Positions 26,035 through 32,803 of a stretch of 36,590 nt of DNA are shown here, piece by piece. This DNA is from Mycobacterium sp. MYCO198283 (GTDB lineage: Bacteria > Actinomycetota > Actinomycetes > Mycobacteriales > Mycobacteriaceae), in the NCBI RefSeq assembly GCF_021213805.1, contig NZ_JAJQJI010000013.1:1-36590 (forward strand), read 5' to 3'. The translations under genes and the position numbers were made by a program. Numbering within the stretch: the stretch's first letter is position 1; the number at the start of each line of letters is the position of its first letter. The notes beneath the pieces were generated by a model. The model made no database searches, was not told the DNA's origin, and was given only the letters and a program-made list of their open reading frames with translations.

Positions 26035-28239
26035 ATGACCGGAACCGAAATCGTCAGCCGCCACCTGGCGCCCGATCCCGACGACCTGGCCCGGCTGATC
26101 GCCGGCCAACACCACGACCCCCACTCGGTGCTGGGCGCCCACGAGTACGGCGACCACACCGTCATCCGCGCCTACCGCCCGCACGCGCTGGAGGTGGTGG
26201 CGCTCGTCGGCGACAAGCGATATCCGTTCTCCCACATCGACTCCGGGCTGTTCGCGGTGGCGCTGCCCTTCACCGACCTGATCGACTACCGGCTGGAGAT
26301 CAGCTATCCCGGCGACGGCGAACACCGCGACACCCTCGTCGTCGCCGACGGCTACCGGTTCCTGCCGACGCTCGGCGAGGTGGACCTGCACCTGTTCGCC
26401 GAGGGGCGCCACGAACGGCTCTGGGAGGTGCTGGGCGCGCACCACCGGTCGTTCACCACACCCGACGGGGTGGTCGAGGGCGTGTCCTTTGCGGTGTGGG
26501 CGCCGAATGCCAAGGGCGTCACCCTGATCGGTGACTTCAACCACTGGGACGCCACGGCCGCGCCGCTGCGCGTACTCGGCTCGACCGGCGTGTGGGAGCT
26601 GTTCTGGCCGGACTTCCCGTCCGACGGGCTCTACAAGTTCCGGGTGCACGGCGCCGACGGCTCGGTCGTCGATCGCGCCGATCCGATGGCGTTCGCCACC
26701 GAGGTGCCGCCGCTGACGGCCTCCCGCGTCACCCGCAGCACCTACACGTGGAACGACGACGCGTGGATGGCCGAGCGCGCCCGGCGCAACCCGGTCTTCG
26801 AGCCGATGAGCACCTACGAGGTGCACCTCGGGTCGTGGCGGCCCGGCCTGAGCTACGTCGAGCTGGCCGAGCAGCTCACGGCCTACGTCGTCGAGCAGGG
26901 CTTCACCCACGTCGAGATGCTGCCGGTGGCCGAGCACCCGTTCGGCGGCTCCTGGGGATACCAGGTCACCTCGTACTACGCGCCGTCCGCGCGGTTCGGC
27001 TCGCCCGACGAGTTCCGCTACCTCGTCGACGCCCTGCACCAGGCCGGCATCGGCGTCATCGTGGACTGGGTGCCCGCGCACTTCCCGAAGGACGCGTGGG
27101 CGCTCGGCCGGTTCGACGGCACGCCGCTCTACGAACACGCCGACCCGCGGCGCGGCGAGCAACTCGACTGGGGCACCTACGTGTTCGACTTCGGCCGCGC
27201 CGAGGTGCGCAACTTCCTGGTGGCCAACGCGCTGTACTGGCTGCAGGAGTACCACGTCGACGGGCTGCGGGTCGACGCCGTCGCGTCGATGCTCTACCTA
27301 GACTACTCGCGGCCCGCGGGCGGCTGGACCCCGAACATCTACGGCGGCCGAGAGAACCTGGAGGCGGTGCAGTTCCTGCAGGAGATGAACGCCACGGTGC
27401 ACAAGGCGGCGCCCGGCATCGTCACCATCGCCGAGGAGTCCACGTCGTGGCCCGGCGTGACGCGGCCCACCAACCTCGGCGGCCTCGGGTTCTCGATGAA
27501 GTGGAACATGGGCTGGATGCACGACACGCTCGACTACCTCGGGCGCGACCCGATCCACCGCTCCTTCCACCACGGCGAGATCACGTTCTCGATGCTGTAT
27601 GCGTTCAGCGAGAACTACGTGCTGCCCATCAGCCACGACGAGGTGGTGCACGGCAAGGGCACGCTGTGGGGCCGGATGCCCGGCGACGACCACCGCAAGG
27701 CCGCGGGGCTGCGCAGCCTGCTGGCCTACCAGTGGGCGCATCCCGGCAAGCAGTTGCTGTTCATGGGCCAGGAGTTCGGGCAGCGCGCCGAATGGTCCGA
27801 GGAGCGCGGCCTCGACTGGTACCAGCTCGACGAACAGAGCTTTTCGACCGGTGTGCTGCGGCTGACCCGCGACCTCAACGCGCTGTACCGGAGCCGCCCG
27901 GCGTTGTGGTCGCAGGACACCGTGCCCGACGGCTACTCCTGGATCGACGCCAACGACTCGGCCAACAACGTGCTGAGCTTCCTGCGCTACGGCAGCGACG
28001 GCTCGGTGCTGGCGTGCGTGTTCAACTTCTCCGGCGCCGAGCATCCGCAGTACCGGCTCGGCCTGCCGTTCGCCGGGCGGTGGCGCGAGGTGCTCAACAC
28101 CGACGCCACCGACTACCACGGCAGCGGCATCGGCAACTACGGCGCGGTCGAAGCCACCGACGAGCCGTGGCACGGCCGGCCCGCATCCGCGTGCCTGACG
28201 CTGCCGCCGCTCTCGGCGCTGTGGTTCGAGCCGGAGTAG
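26035..28239 (+). CDS. glgB: 1,4-alpha-glucan branching enzyme GlgB
   Basis: Introduces alpha-1,6 branches into the glucan made by GlgE. 734 residues: two N-terminal beta modules (the second, a CBM48, includes FAVWAPNAKGVTLIGDFNHW), a GH13_9 barrel with nucleophile D414 (DGLRVDAVASM), acid/base E467 (IAEEST) and SHDEVVHGKG, and a C-terminal all-beta domain. ATG 26035 is 16 nt after the glgE stop with AGAGGAG upstream. The stop lies inside a 16-bp tandem duplication. Corresponds to Rv1326c. Confidence 0.97.
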   Translation: MTGTEIVSRHLAPDPDDLARLIAGQHHDPHSVLGAHEYGDHTVIRAYRPHALEVVALVGDKRYPFSHIDSGLFAVALPFTDLIDYRLEISYPGDGEHRDTLVVADGYRFLPTLGEVDLHLFAEGRHERLWEVLGAHHRSFTTPDGVVEGVSFAVWAPNAKGVTLIGDFNHWDATAAPLRVLGSTGVWELFWPDFPSDGLYKFRVHGADGSVVDRADPMAFATEVPPLTASRVTRSTYTWNDDAWMAERARRNPVFEPMSTYEVHLGSWRPGLSYVELAEQLTAYVVEQGFTHVEMLPVAEHPFGGSWGYQVTSYYAPSARFGSPDEFRYLVDALHQAGIGVIVDWVPAHFPKDAWALGRFDGTPLYEHADPRRGEQLDWGTYVFDFGRAEVRNFLVANALYWLQEYHVDGLRVDAVASMLYLDYSRPAGGWTPNIYGGRENLEAVQFLQEMNATVHKAAPGIVTIAEESTSWPGVTRPTNLGGLGFSMKWNMGWMHDTLDYLGRDPIHRSFHHGEITFSMLYAFSENYVLPISHDEVVHGKGTLWGRMPGDDHRKAAGLRSLLAYQWAHPGKQLLFMGQEFGQRAEWSEERGLDWYQLDEQSFSTGVLRLTRDLNALYRSRPALWSQDTVPDGYSWIDANDSANNVLSFLRYGSDGSVLACVFNFSGAEHPQYRLGLPFAGRWREVLNTDATDYHGSGIGNYGAVEATDEPWHGRPASACLTLPPLSALWFEPE

Positions 28240-28254
28240 GTTCGAGCCGGAGTA
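28223..28254. repeat. Perfect 16-bp tandem duplication across the glgB stop
   Basis: GGTTCGAGCCGGAGTA occurs at 28223-28238 and again at 28239-28254. The first copy encodes the last residues (WFEPE) and most of the TAG; the second copy fills nearly the whole 17-nt gap to the convergent small gene. It looks like a recent slippage duplication with no effect on the protein. Confidence 0.95.
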
Positions 28255-28256
28255 GC

Positions 28257-28517
28257 TCAGGGACCGACGTACGGGACCGGCTGGCCGGCCATGTCGTTGA
28301 TGTTCAGCAGCTGGCAGTTGGTGCCGCCGAAGCCCATGGCCCCGGCGGTGACGCAGCGCTGAAACGTGCCGTCGGACGCGATCGGACCGTCGCAGGTCGT
28401 GCCGCCGCCCCACGGGGTCCAGCCGCCCTGGCAACCCGCGCTGGCGGGGGCGGCGCCTGCGATCGCGATGCCGCTCGCCGCGACCGCGCTGACCGCGAAT
28501 GTGATGAGCGCCTTCAT
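28257..28517 (-). CDS. Small secreted cysteine-containing protein (CDGP-type)
   Basis: Starting at ATG 28517, which has GGAGGA 7 nt upstream, the protein has 86 residues. A Sec signal peptide is clear (MKALITFAVSAVAASG, then AGAAPASA with cleavage after A27). The mature 59-residue part has four cysteines (C29, C42, C55, C68), enough for two disulfides, the motif TCDGP, and is rich in Gly and aromatic residues, ending VPYVGP. It resembles small exported mycobacterial proteins labelled CDGP-domain proteins; function unknown. The frame is open 15 residues further upstream, but the signal peptide and ribosome site fix the start. Confidence 0.8.
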   Translation of the reverse strand: MKALITFAVSAVAASGIAIAGAAPASAGCQGGWTPWGGGTTCDGPIASDGTFQRCVTAGAMGFGGTNCQLLNINDMAGQPVPYVGP

Positions 28518-28714
28518 GCGTGTCTCCTCCGGTGTCGCTTCGGCCCGCGAAGGGACGGGCACGCCCGGCGCGAGGCCGGACGAACGGTGGATGGCGGTCT
28601 GCCGCGGATCACACGCCCAGCGAGGCCGGCGTCGGCCGACAGGCCGCCCCCGAACGGTCCGCGTCAGGCTTCCAGGATACCGCCGAATGCGTGGCCGCCG
28701 GGGCCGTCAGCGGC

Positions 28715-29605
28715 TCAGTACAGCGCGTTGGCGAGGTTGCGGCGCGCGGCCAACACCGCGGGATCGGCCGGGTCGAACAGGTCGAACAGCTCGATGAGCC
28801 GCGACCGCACCCGGGCCCGCTCGTCGCCGGCGGTGCGGCGCACCTGCGCGATCAGCCGGGCGAACGCCGCCTCGGGCTGCTGCTGCAGGATCTCCACGTC
28901 AGCGGCGGCGAGCGCGGCGTCGACATCGGCCGGCGCGGCGTCCGCCACGGCGACCGCATCCGGCCGGTGCGCCGTGGCGCGGCCCAGGAAGTCCAGCTGC
29001 CGGATGGCGCCCTTGGCCTCGGCGTGCTGCGGGTCGGCCTCGAGGATCGCCAGGTAGGTGGCGCGGGCGGCATCGAAGTCGCCGGCATCGAGGTGGTCGC
29101 GGGCCTGCTGCAACGCCGGGTCGACCGGTTCGGCCTCCTCGCCGCCGGCGCCGGTCAGCTTCCCCGCCACCGCCTGCACCAGCGAGTCGACCCATCGGCG
29201 CAGCTGCTCCGGCGGCTGCATGCCCTCGAAGTTCGAGATCGGCTGTCCGCCCGCCAGCGCCACGACCGTGGGCACCGCCTGCACACCGAACACCTGCGCC
29301 ACCCGCGGGGTGGTGTCGACGTTCACGGTCGCGAGCGCCCACCGGTTGCCCGACTGCGCCGCCAGCGCGCCGAACAACTCGACCAGCTGGGTCGAGGCGT
29401 TGCTGCGGGGCGTCCACAGCACCACGACGACGGGCACCGCGTTCGAGCGCGCGATCACCTCGGCTTCGAGATTCGCCTCGGTCACCTCGACACCGGCCGC
29501 GGGCGCCGCGTCGGCGGCGTCCGGCTGCGTGGCGCGCTGCTTGAGGGCGGAGAGGTCGACGGCGCCCGCCATGGCGGGCGCGATGGAGGGACGGGGACGT
29601 GTCAC
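28715..29605 (-). CDS. Thioredoxin-fold TPR protein, CnoX/YbbN-like (Rv1324)
   Basis: 296 residues: an N-terminal tail, a thioredoxin fold (about 40-150) in which the active-site CxxC is replaced by WTPRSNA (64-70) while AVPTVVALAGG keeps the cis-proline, and a C-terminal TPR/helical domain (about 165-296) with paired repeats ARDHLDAGDFDAARATYL and related. E. coli CnoX has this architecture and acts as a redox-protecting holdase that hands clients to GroEL or DnaK. Lack of both cysteines argues against oxidoreductase activity. GTG 29605 overlaps the stop of the upstream membrane-protein gene (GTGA). Corresponds to Rv1324. Confidence 0.88.
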   Translation of the reverse strand: MTRPRPSIAPAMAGAVDLSALKQRATQPDAADAAPAAGVEVTEANLEAEVIARSNAVPVVVVLWTPRSNASTQLVELFGALAAQSGNRWALATVNVDTTPRVAQVFGVQAVPTVVALAGGQPISNFEGMQPPEQLRRWVDSLVQAVAGKLTGAGGEEAEPVDPALQQARDHLDAGDFDAARATYLAILEADPQHAEAKGAIRQLDFLGRATAHRPDAVAVADAAPADVDAALAAADVEILQQQPEAAFARLIAQVRRTAGDERARVRSRLIELFDLFDPADPAVLAARRNLANALY

Positions 29606-29976
29606 GACGTCAAGTTTGGCACGTCGCCGCGCGGTTGCGCCGCCCCCGAGCCGGCTGCGGACGCCAGTCGGCCGCTCCGATCGGCCCATATGAGGAAGAT
29701 CACACTGCACAGCGGGGCGATGCTGGCCAGCAACGCCAGCAACCACGTCGACACGGTCCACCGGCACGCCGTCCCCACCGCCGCCGCCGTCAGCACGAAC
29801 GCCAGGAACAGCGCGCCGTGCACCGGACCGAAGATCTTCACGCCCACTTCGGTGCGCGGCTCACCGGCGTACTTGAAGTACATGCCGATCAGCAGGCCGG
29901 CCCAGCTGCCTGCCTCCAGCAGCGCCACCAGCCGGAAGCGCCCGGCGGCGGAGCGGACGTCGAGAGAACTCGTCAT
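29602..29976 (-). CDS. DUF3817 family membrane protein, coupled to the CnoX-like gene
   Basis: 124 residues with about three or four hydrophobic segments (about 15-35, 46-66, 77-97). The motif FGPVHGALFLAF parallels PFVHGWVYFAY in the DUF3817 protein at 7,584-7,967, so the two are distant paralogues. ATG 29976 has CACAAT 6 nt upstream and no Shine-Dalgarno, so it may head a leaderless mRNA. The GTGA overlap with the next gene implies cotranslation with a CnoX-like chaperone. Function unknown. Confidence 0.8.
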   Translation of the reverse strand: MTSSLDVRSAAGRFRLVALLEAGSWAGLLIGMYFKYAGEPRTEVGVKIFGPVHGALFLAFVLTAAAVGTACRWTVSTWLLALLASIAPLCSVIFLIWADRSGRLASAAGSGAAQPRGDVPNLTS

Positions 29977-30037
29977 GGCGTCATTGTGCCCCGACGACGG
30001 CCCAGCTACTACGCTGCGTCGTCGACCGGTCGACGGC

Positions 30038-31240
30038 TCAGCGCGCCCGCAGGATCAGCGCGTCGCCCTGGCCGCCGGCGCCGCACAGCGCCGCGACCGC
30101 ATAGGCCGGCCCCCGGCCGTCGCCGTCGCCGCGCCGGCGCTTGAGCTCCAGCGCCGCGTGCAGGGCGATCCGCGCACCCGACATGCCGATCGGATGACCG
30201 ATGGCGATAGCACCGCCGTTTACGTTCACCTTCGCCGGGTCGACGCCCAGCTCGCGGGTCGAGGCCAGCGCGACGGCCGCGAACGCCTCGTTGATCTCGA
30301 TGACGTCGAGGGCGTCGACACCGATGCCCTCGCGGGCCACCGCCTTCTTGATCGCGTTCGCGGGCTGGCTCTGCAGCGTGGAGTCCGGACCGGCCACCAC
30401 GCCGTGCGCGCCGATCTCGACCAGCCAGTCCAGCCCCAGCTCCTCGGCTTTCGTCCTGCTCATGACCACCACGGCGGCGGCGCCGTCGGAGATCTGCGAC
30501 GCCGAACCGGCGGTGATGGTGCCGTCGGAGCGGAATGCGGGCTTCAGGCCGGCCAGTGAGTCGGCGGTGGTGTTGGCGCGGATGCCCTCGTCCTCGCTGA
30601 ACTCGATCGGGTCGCCTTTGCGCTGCGGGATCTTCACGGGCACGACCTCGTCGTCGAAGACCCCGTCCTTCCACGCCGCGGCGGCCCGCTGGTGGGACTG
30701 GGCGGCGTACTCGTCCTGCTCGCGCCGGGTGAACTGGTCGACCTCGTTGCGCTGCTCGGTCAGCGCACCCATCGGCTGGTCGGTGAACACGTCGTGCAGG
30801 CCGTCGTAGGCCAGGTGATCGACGACGGTGACGTCGCCGTACTTGTAGCCGGCGCGGCTTCCCGGCAGCAGGTGCGGCGCCTGCGTCATGGACTCCTGGC
30901 CGCCGGCGACGACGACGTCGAATTCGCCCGCCCGGATCAGCTGGTCCGCCAGCGCGATGGCGTTGATCCCGGACAGGCACATCTTGTTGATCGTCAGCGT
31001 CGGGACGTCCCAACCGATGCCCGCGGCCACCGCCGCCTGGCGGGCCGGCAGCTGCCCGGCACCCGCCGTGAGCACCTGGCCCATGATCACGTACTCGACC
31101 GCCGAGGCGGGCACCCCGGCGCGCTGCAGGGCGCCGGCGATGGCCACCGCCCCCAGGTCACTGCCCTTGAAGTCCTTCAGCGAGCCCGACAGTTTGCCGA
31201 TCGGGGTGCGGGCGCCAGCAACGATCACCGACGTGGTCAT
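30038..31240 (-). CDS. fadA4: Acetyl-CoA C-acetyltransferase (thiolase), FadA4-like
   Basis: A biosynthetic or degradative thiolase that condenses two acetyl-CoA or cleaves acetoacetyl-CoA. 400 residues with catalytic C88 (NKMCLSGINAI), the GHPIGMSGAR histidine loop and the C-terminal CGAGGQGDA cysteine. ATG 31240 is preceded by GGAGGC 5 nt upstream. It is divergent from the methylmalonyl-CoA epimerase across 92 bp, linking two steps of short-chain acyl-CoA metabolism. Corresponds to Rv1323. Confidence 0.95.
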   Translation of the reverse strand: MTTSVIVAGARTPIGKLSGSLKDFKGSDLGAVAIAGALQRAGVPASAVEYVIMGQVLTAGAGQLPARQAAVAAGIGWDVPTLTINKMCLSGINAIALADQLIRAGEFDVVVAGGQESMTQAPHLLPGSRAGYKYGDVTVVDHLAYDGLHDVFTDQPMGALTEQRNEVDQFTRREQDEYAAQSHQRAAAAWKDGVFDDEVVPVKIPQRKGDPIEFSEDEGIRANTTADSLAGLKPAFRSDGTITAGSASQISDGAAAVVVMSRTKAEELGLDWLVEIGAHGVVAGPDSTLQSQPANAIKKAVAREGIGVDALDVIEINEAFAAVALASTRELGVDPAKVNVNGGAIAIGHPIGMSGARIALHAALELKRRRGDGDGRGPAYAVAALCGAGGQGDALILRAR

Positions 31241-31320
31241 GAGTGCCTCCAGGTGTGTTTGAACCGGCTCCGACGGGGCAATCCTGCCGACTCAGATGTC
31301 GGAGCGACTGATGGTTAGGT

Positions 31321-31326
31321 TACCTT
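31321..31326 (+). promoter_or_regulatory. Putative -10 for leaderless epimerase mRNA
   Basis: TACCTT, 6 nt before ATG 31333. The sequence between it and the ATG (TCCGCT) has no Shine-Dalgarno. Confidence 0.45.
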
Positions 31327-31332
31327 TCCGCT

Positions 31333-31803
31333 ATGACTGCCGAGCAGATTGACGCCCGTCCCGCGCTGGCCACCGCGCTGGTGACCGCAGTCGACCACGT
31401 CGGTATCGCGGTCCCGGATCTCGACGCCGCCATCAAGTGGTATCACGACCACCTCGGGATGATCGTCCTCCACGAGGAGGTCAACGAGGATCAGGGCATC
31501 CGCGAGGCCATGCTGTCGGTGCGGGGCGCGCCGGTCGGCAGCGCCCAGGTCCAGCTGATGGCCCCGCTCGACGAGTCGTCTACCATCGCGAAGTTCCTCG
31601 ACAAGCGCGGCCCGGGGCTGCAGCAGTTCGCCTATCGCGTCAGCGACCTCGAGGCGCTCACCGAGCGGCTTCGGGAGCAGGGCGTCCGGCTGCTCTACGA
31701 CGCGCCGCGGCGGGGCACCGCGGGCGCGAAGATCAACTTCATCCACCCCAAGGACGCCGGCGGCGTGCTCATCGAGCTGACCGAGCCGGCCGAGGGACAC
31801 TGA
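31333..31803 (+). CDS. mce: Methylmalonyl-CoA epimerase
   Basis: Interconverts (S)- and (R)-methylmalonyl-CoA in propionate metabolism and in supply of methylmalonyl-CoA for methyl-branched lipids. 156 residues of the glyoxalase/VOC fold with metal ligands H22 (AVDHVGIAV), Q and E in the VQLM and IELTEP strands, and the expected GLQQFAYRV histidine-equivalent region. ATG start, probably leaderless. Ends one base before the convergent small zinc-protein gene. Corresponds to Rv1322A. Confidence 0.92.
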   Translation: MTAEQIDARPALATALVTAVDHVGIAVPDLDAAIKWYHDHLGMIVLHEEVNEDQGIREAMLSVRGAPVGSAQVQLMAPLDESSTIAKFLDKRGPGLQQFAYRVSDLEALTERLREQGVRLLYDAPRRGTAGAKINFIHPKDAGGVLIELTEPAEGH

Positions 31804-31804
31804 G

Positions 31805-32092
31805 CTAGGACCACCTCCGGGTGGGCCGCCGGGTTTCGCGGTTCGCCCAACACGGCGTGTGCCAGTGGCGCCGGTCGTCGGGCGCACGGTCGGCGGGCCA
31901 GGCCACCAGGTGCGCGACGCCCGGGCGAATCTCGTGGTCGCACCCGGGGCAGCGGTAGGTCTTGGTCGCCCGGCTTCCCGCCACCGCACGCACCTCGTAG
32001 TCGTCGCCGTCGGGCCCGACCTCGATCCGGCGAGCCGCCGGCAGTGGCGGCGGCGCCCCTGCCCGTCGCGGCGGCCGGCGGCGCCGACCCAT
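31805..32092 (-). CDS. Small putative zinc-binding protein (Rv1322-like), coupled to nucS
   Basis: 95 residues: a basic, proline-rich N-terminus (MGRRRRPPRRAGAPP), then KTYRCPGCDHEIRPG, a histidine (AHLVAW) and RRHWHTPCW. The spacing CPGC ... H ... HWHTPC suggests a single treble-clef or zinc-ribbon module with two Cys pairs/His ligands; no catalytic residue is obvious. Some genomes label homologues ATP/GTP-binding, for which I see no motif. ATG 32092 shares its A with the nucS stop (TGATG), so it is translated by ribosomes leaving nucS. It is short and absent from simple ORF lists because a long shadow frame covers it. Confidence 0.8.
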   Translation of the reverse strand: MGRRRRPPRRAGAPPPLPAARRIEVGPDGDDYEVRAVAGSRATKTYRCPGCDHEIRPGVAHLVAWPADRAPDDRRHWHTPCWANRETRRPTRRWS

Positions 32093-32763
32093 CAGAACAG
32101 CCGGAATTCGTCGCTGTCCATGCCCCGCATCCGGTCGTAGTCCAACGTCACGCAGCGGATGCCGCGGTCGGTGGCGAGCGTGCGGGCCTGCGGTTTGATC
32201 TGCTGGGCGGCGAACACCCCGGCGACCGGCGCGATCAGGCTGTCGCGGTTCAGCAACTCCAGGTAGCGGGTGAGCTGCTCGACACCGTCGATCTCGCCGC
32301 GCCGCTTGATCTCCACCGCGACCGTGCGGCCGTGCTCGTCGCGGCAGAGCAGGTCGACCGGGCCGATGGCCGTCATGTACTCCCGGCGCACCAGTGTGTA
32401 GCCGGCGCCGAGCAGTTCGACGTGTTCGGCGAGCAGCTCCTGCAGGTGCGCCTCCACGCCGTCCTTCACCAGGCCGGGGTCGACGCCCAGCTCGTGCGAT
32501 GAGTCGTGTTCGACCGCCTCGATCGTGATGCGAAGCTGCTCGCCCGCCCGGTTCTCGACCACCCACACCGGTTGCGGGCCGTCGTTGTGCTCGGTCAGCC
32601 GACACGGCGGGCTCATCCAGTTCAGCGGCTTGTAGGCGCGGTCGTCGGCGTGCACGCTCACCGAACCGTCGGCCTTGATGAGCAGCAGCCGGCGCGCGGA
32701 CGGCAGATGCGCGGTGAGCCGGCCGATGTAGTCGACGGTGCACTGGGCGATCACGAGACGCAC
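32092..32763 (-). CDS. nucS: Mismatch-specific endonuclease NucS (EndoMS)
   Basis: The key enzyme of the MutS/MutL-independent mismatch repair of actinobacteria; it cuts both strands at certain mismatches and is guided by the sliding clamp. 223 residues: N-terminal DNA-binding/dimer domain, C-terminal nuclease with D137 (GPVDLL), E151 and K153 (VEIKRRG), and a C-terminal tail DSDEFRLF that fits the beta-clamp-binding peptide. GTG 32763 has TAAGGT 6 nt upstream. Corresponds to Rv1321. Loss raises mutation rate in mycobacteria. Confidence 0.95.
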   Translation of the reverse strand: MRLVIAQCTVDYIGRLTAHLPSARRLLLIKADGSVSVHADDRAYKPLNWMSPPCRLTEHNDGPQPVWVVENRAGEQLRITIEAVEHDSSHELGVDPGLVKDGVEAHLQELLAEHVELLGAGYTLVRREYMTAIGPVDLLCRDEHGRTVAVEIKRRGEIDGVEQLTRYLELLNRDSLIAPVAGVFAAQQIKPQARTLATDRGIRCVTLDYDRMRGMDSDEFRLF

Positions 32764-32769
32764 CCGACC

Positions 32770-32775
32770 ACCTTA
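32770..32775 (-). promoter_or_regulatory. Putative -10 for leaderless nucS
   Basis: TAAGGT on the minus strand, 6 nt before GTG 32763, within the 40-bp gap shared with the adenylate cyclase gene. Confidence 0.5.
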
Positions 32776-32788
32776 GGCAACGAGCGCC

Positions 32789-32794
32789 TAGGCT
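32789..32794 (+). promoter_or_regulatory. Putative -10 for the adenylate cyclase gene
   Basis: TAGGCT, 9 nt before ATG 32804, giving a leader of only a few bases. It faces the nucS -10 with 13 nt between the two hexamers, so the promoters overlap. Confidence 0.35.
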
Positions 32795-32803
32795 GAGCCC
32801 ACC

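Noticed and set aside
31311..31329. Possible IdeR iron box before the methylmalonyl-CoA epimerase gene (GGTTAGGTTACC).
   Set aside because: Only about 11 of 19 positions fit the remembered IdeR consensus and the right half is not a mirror of the left; the leaderless -10 TACCTT explains the sequence better.
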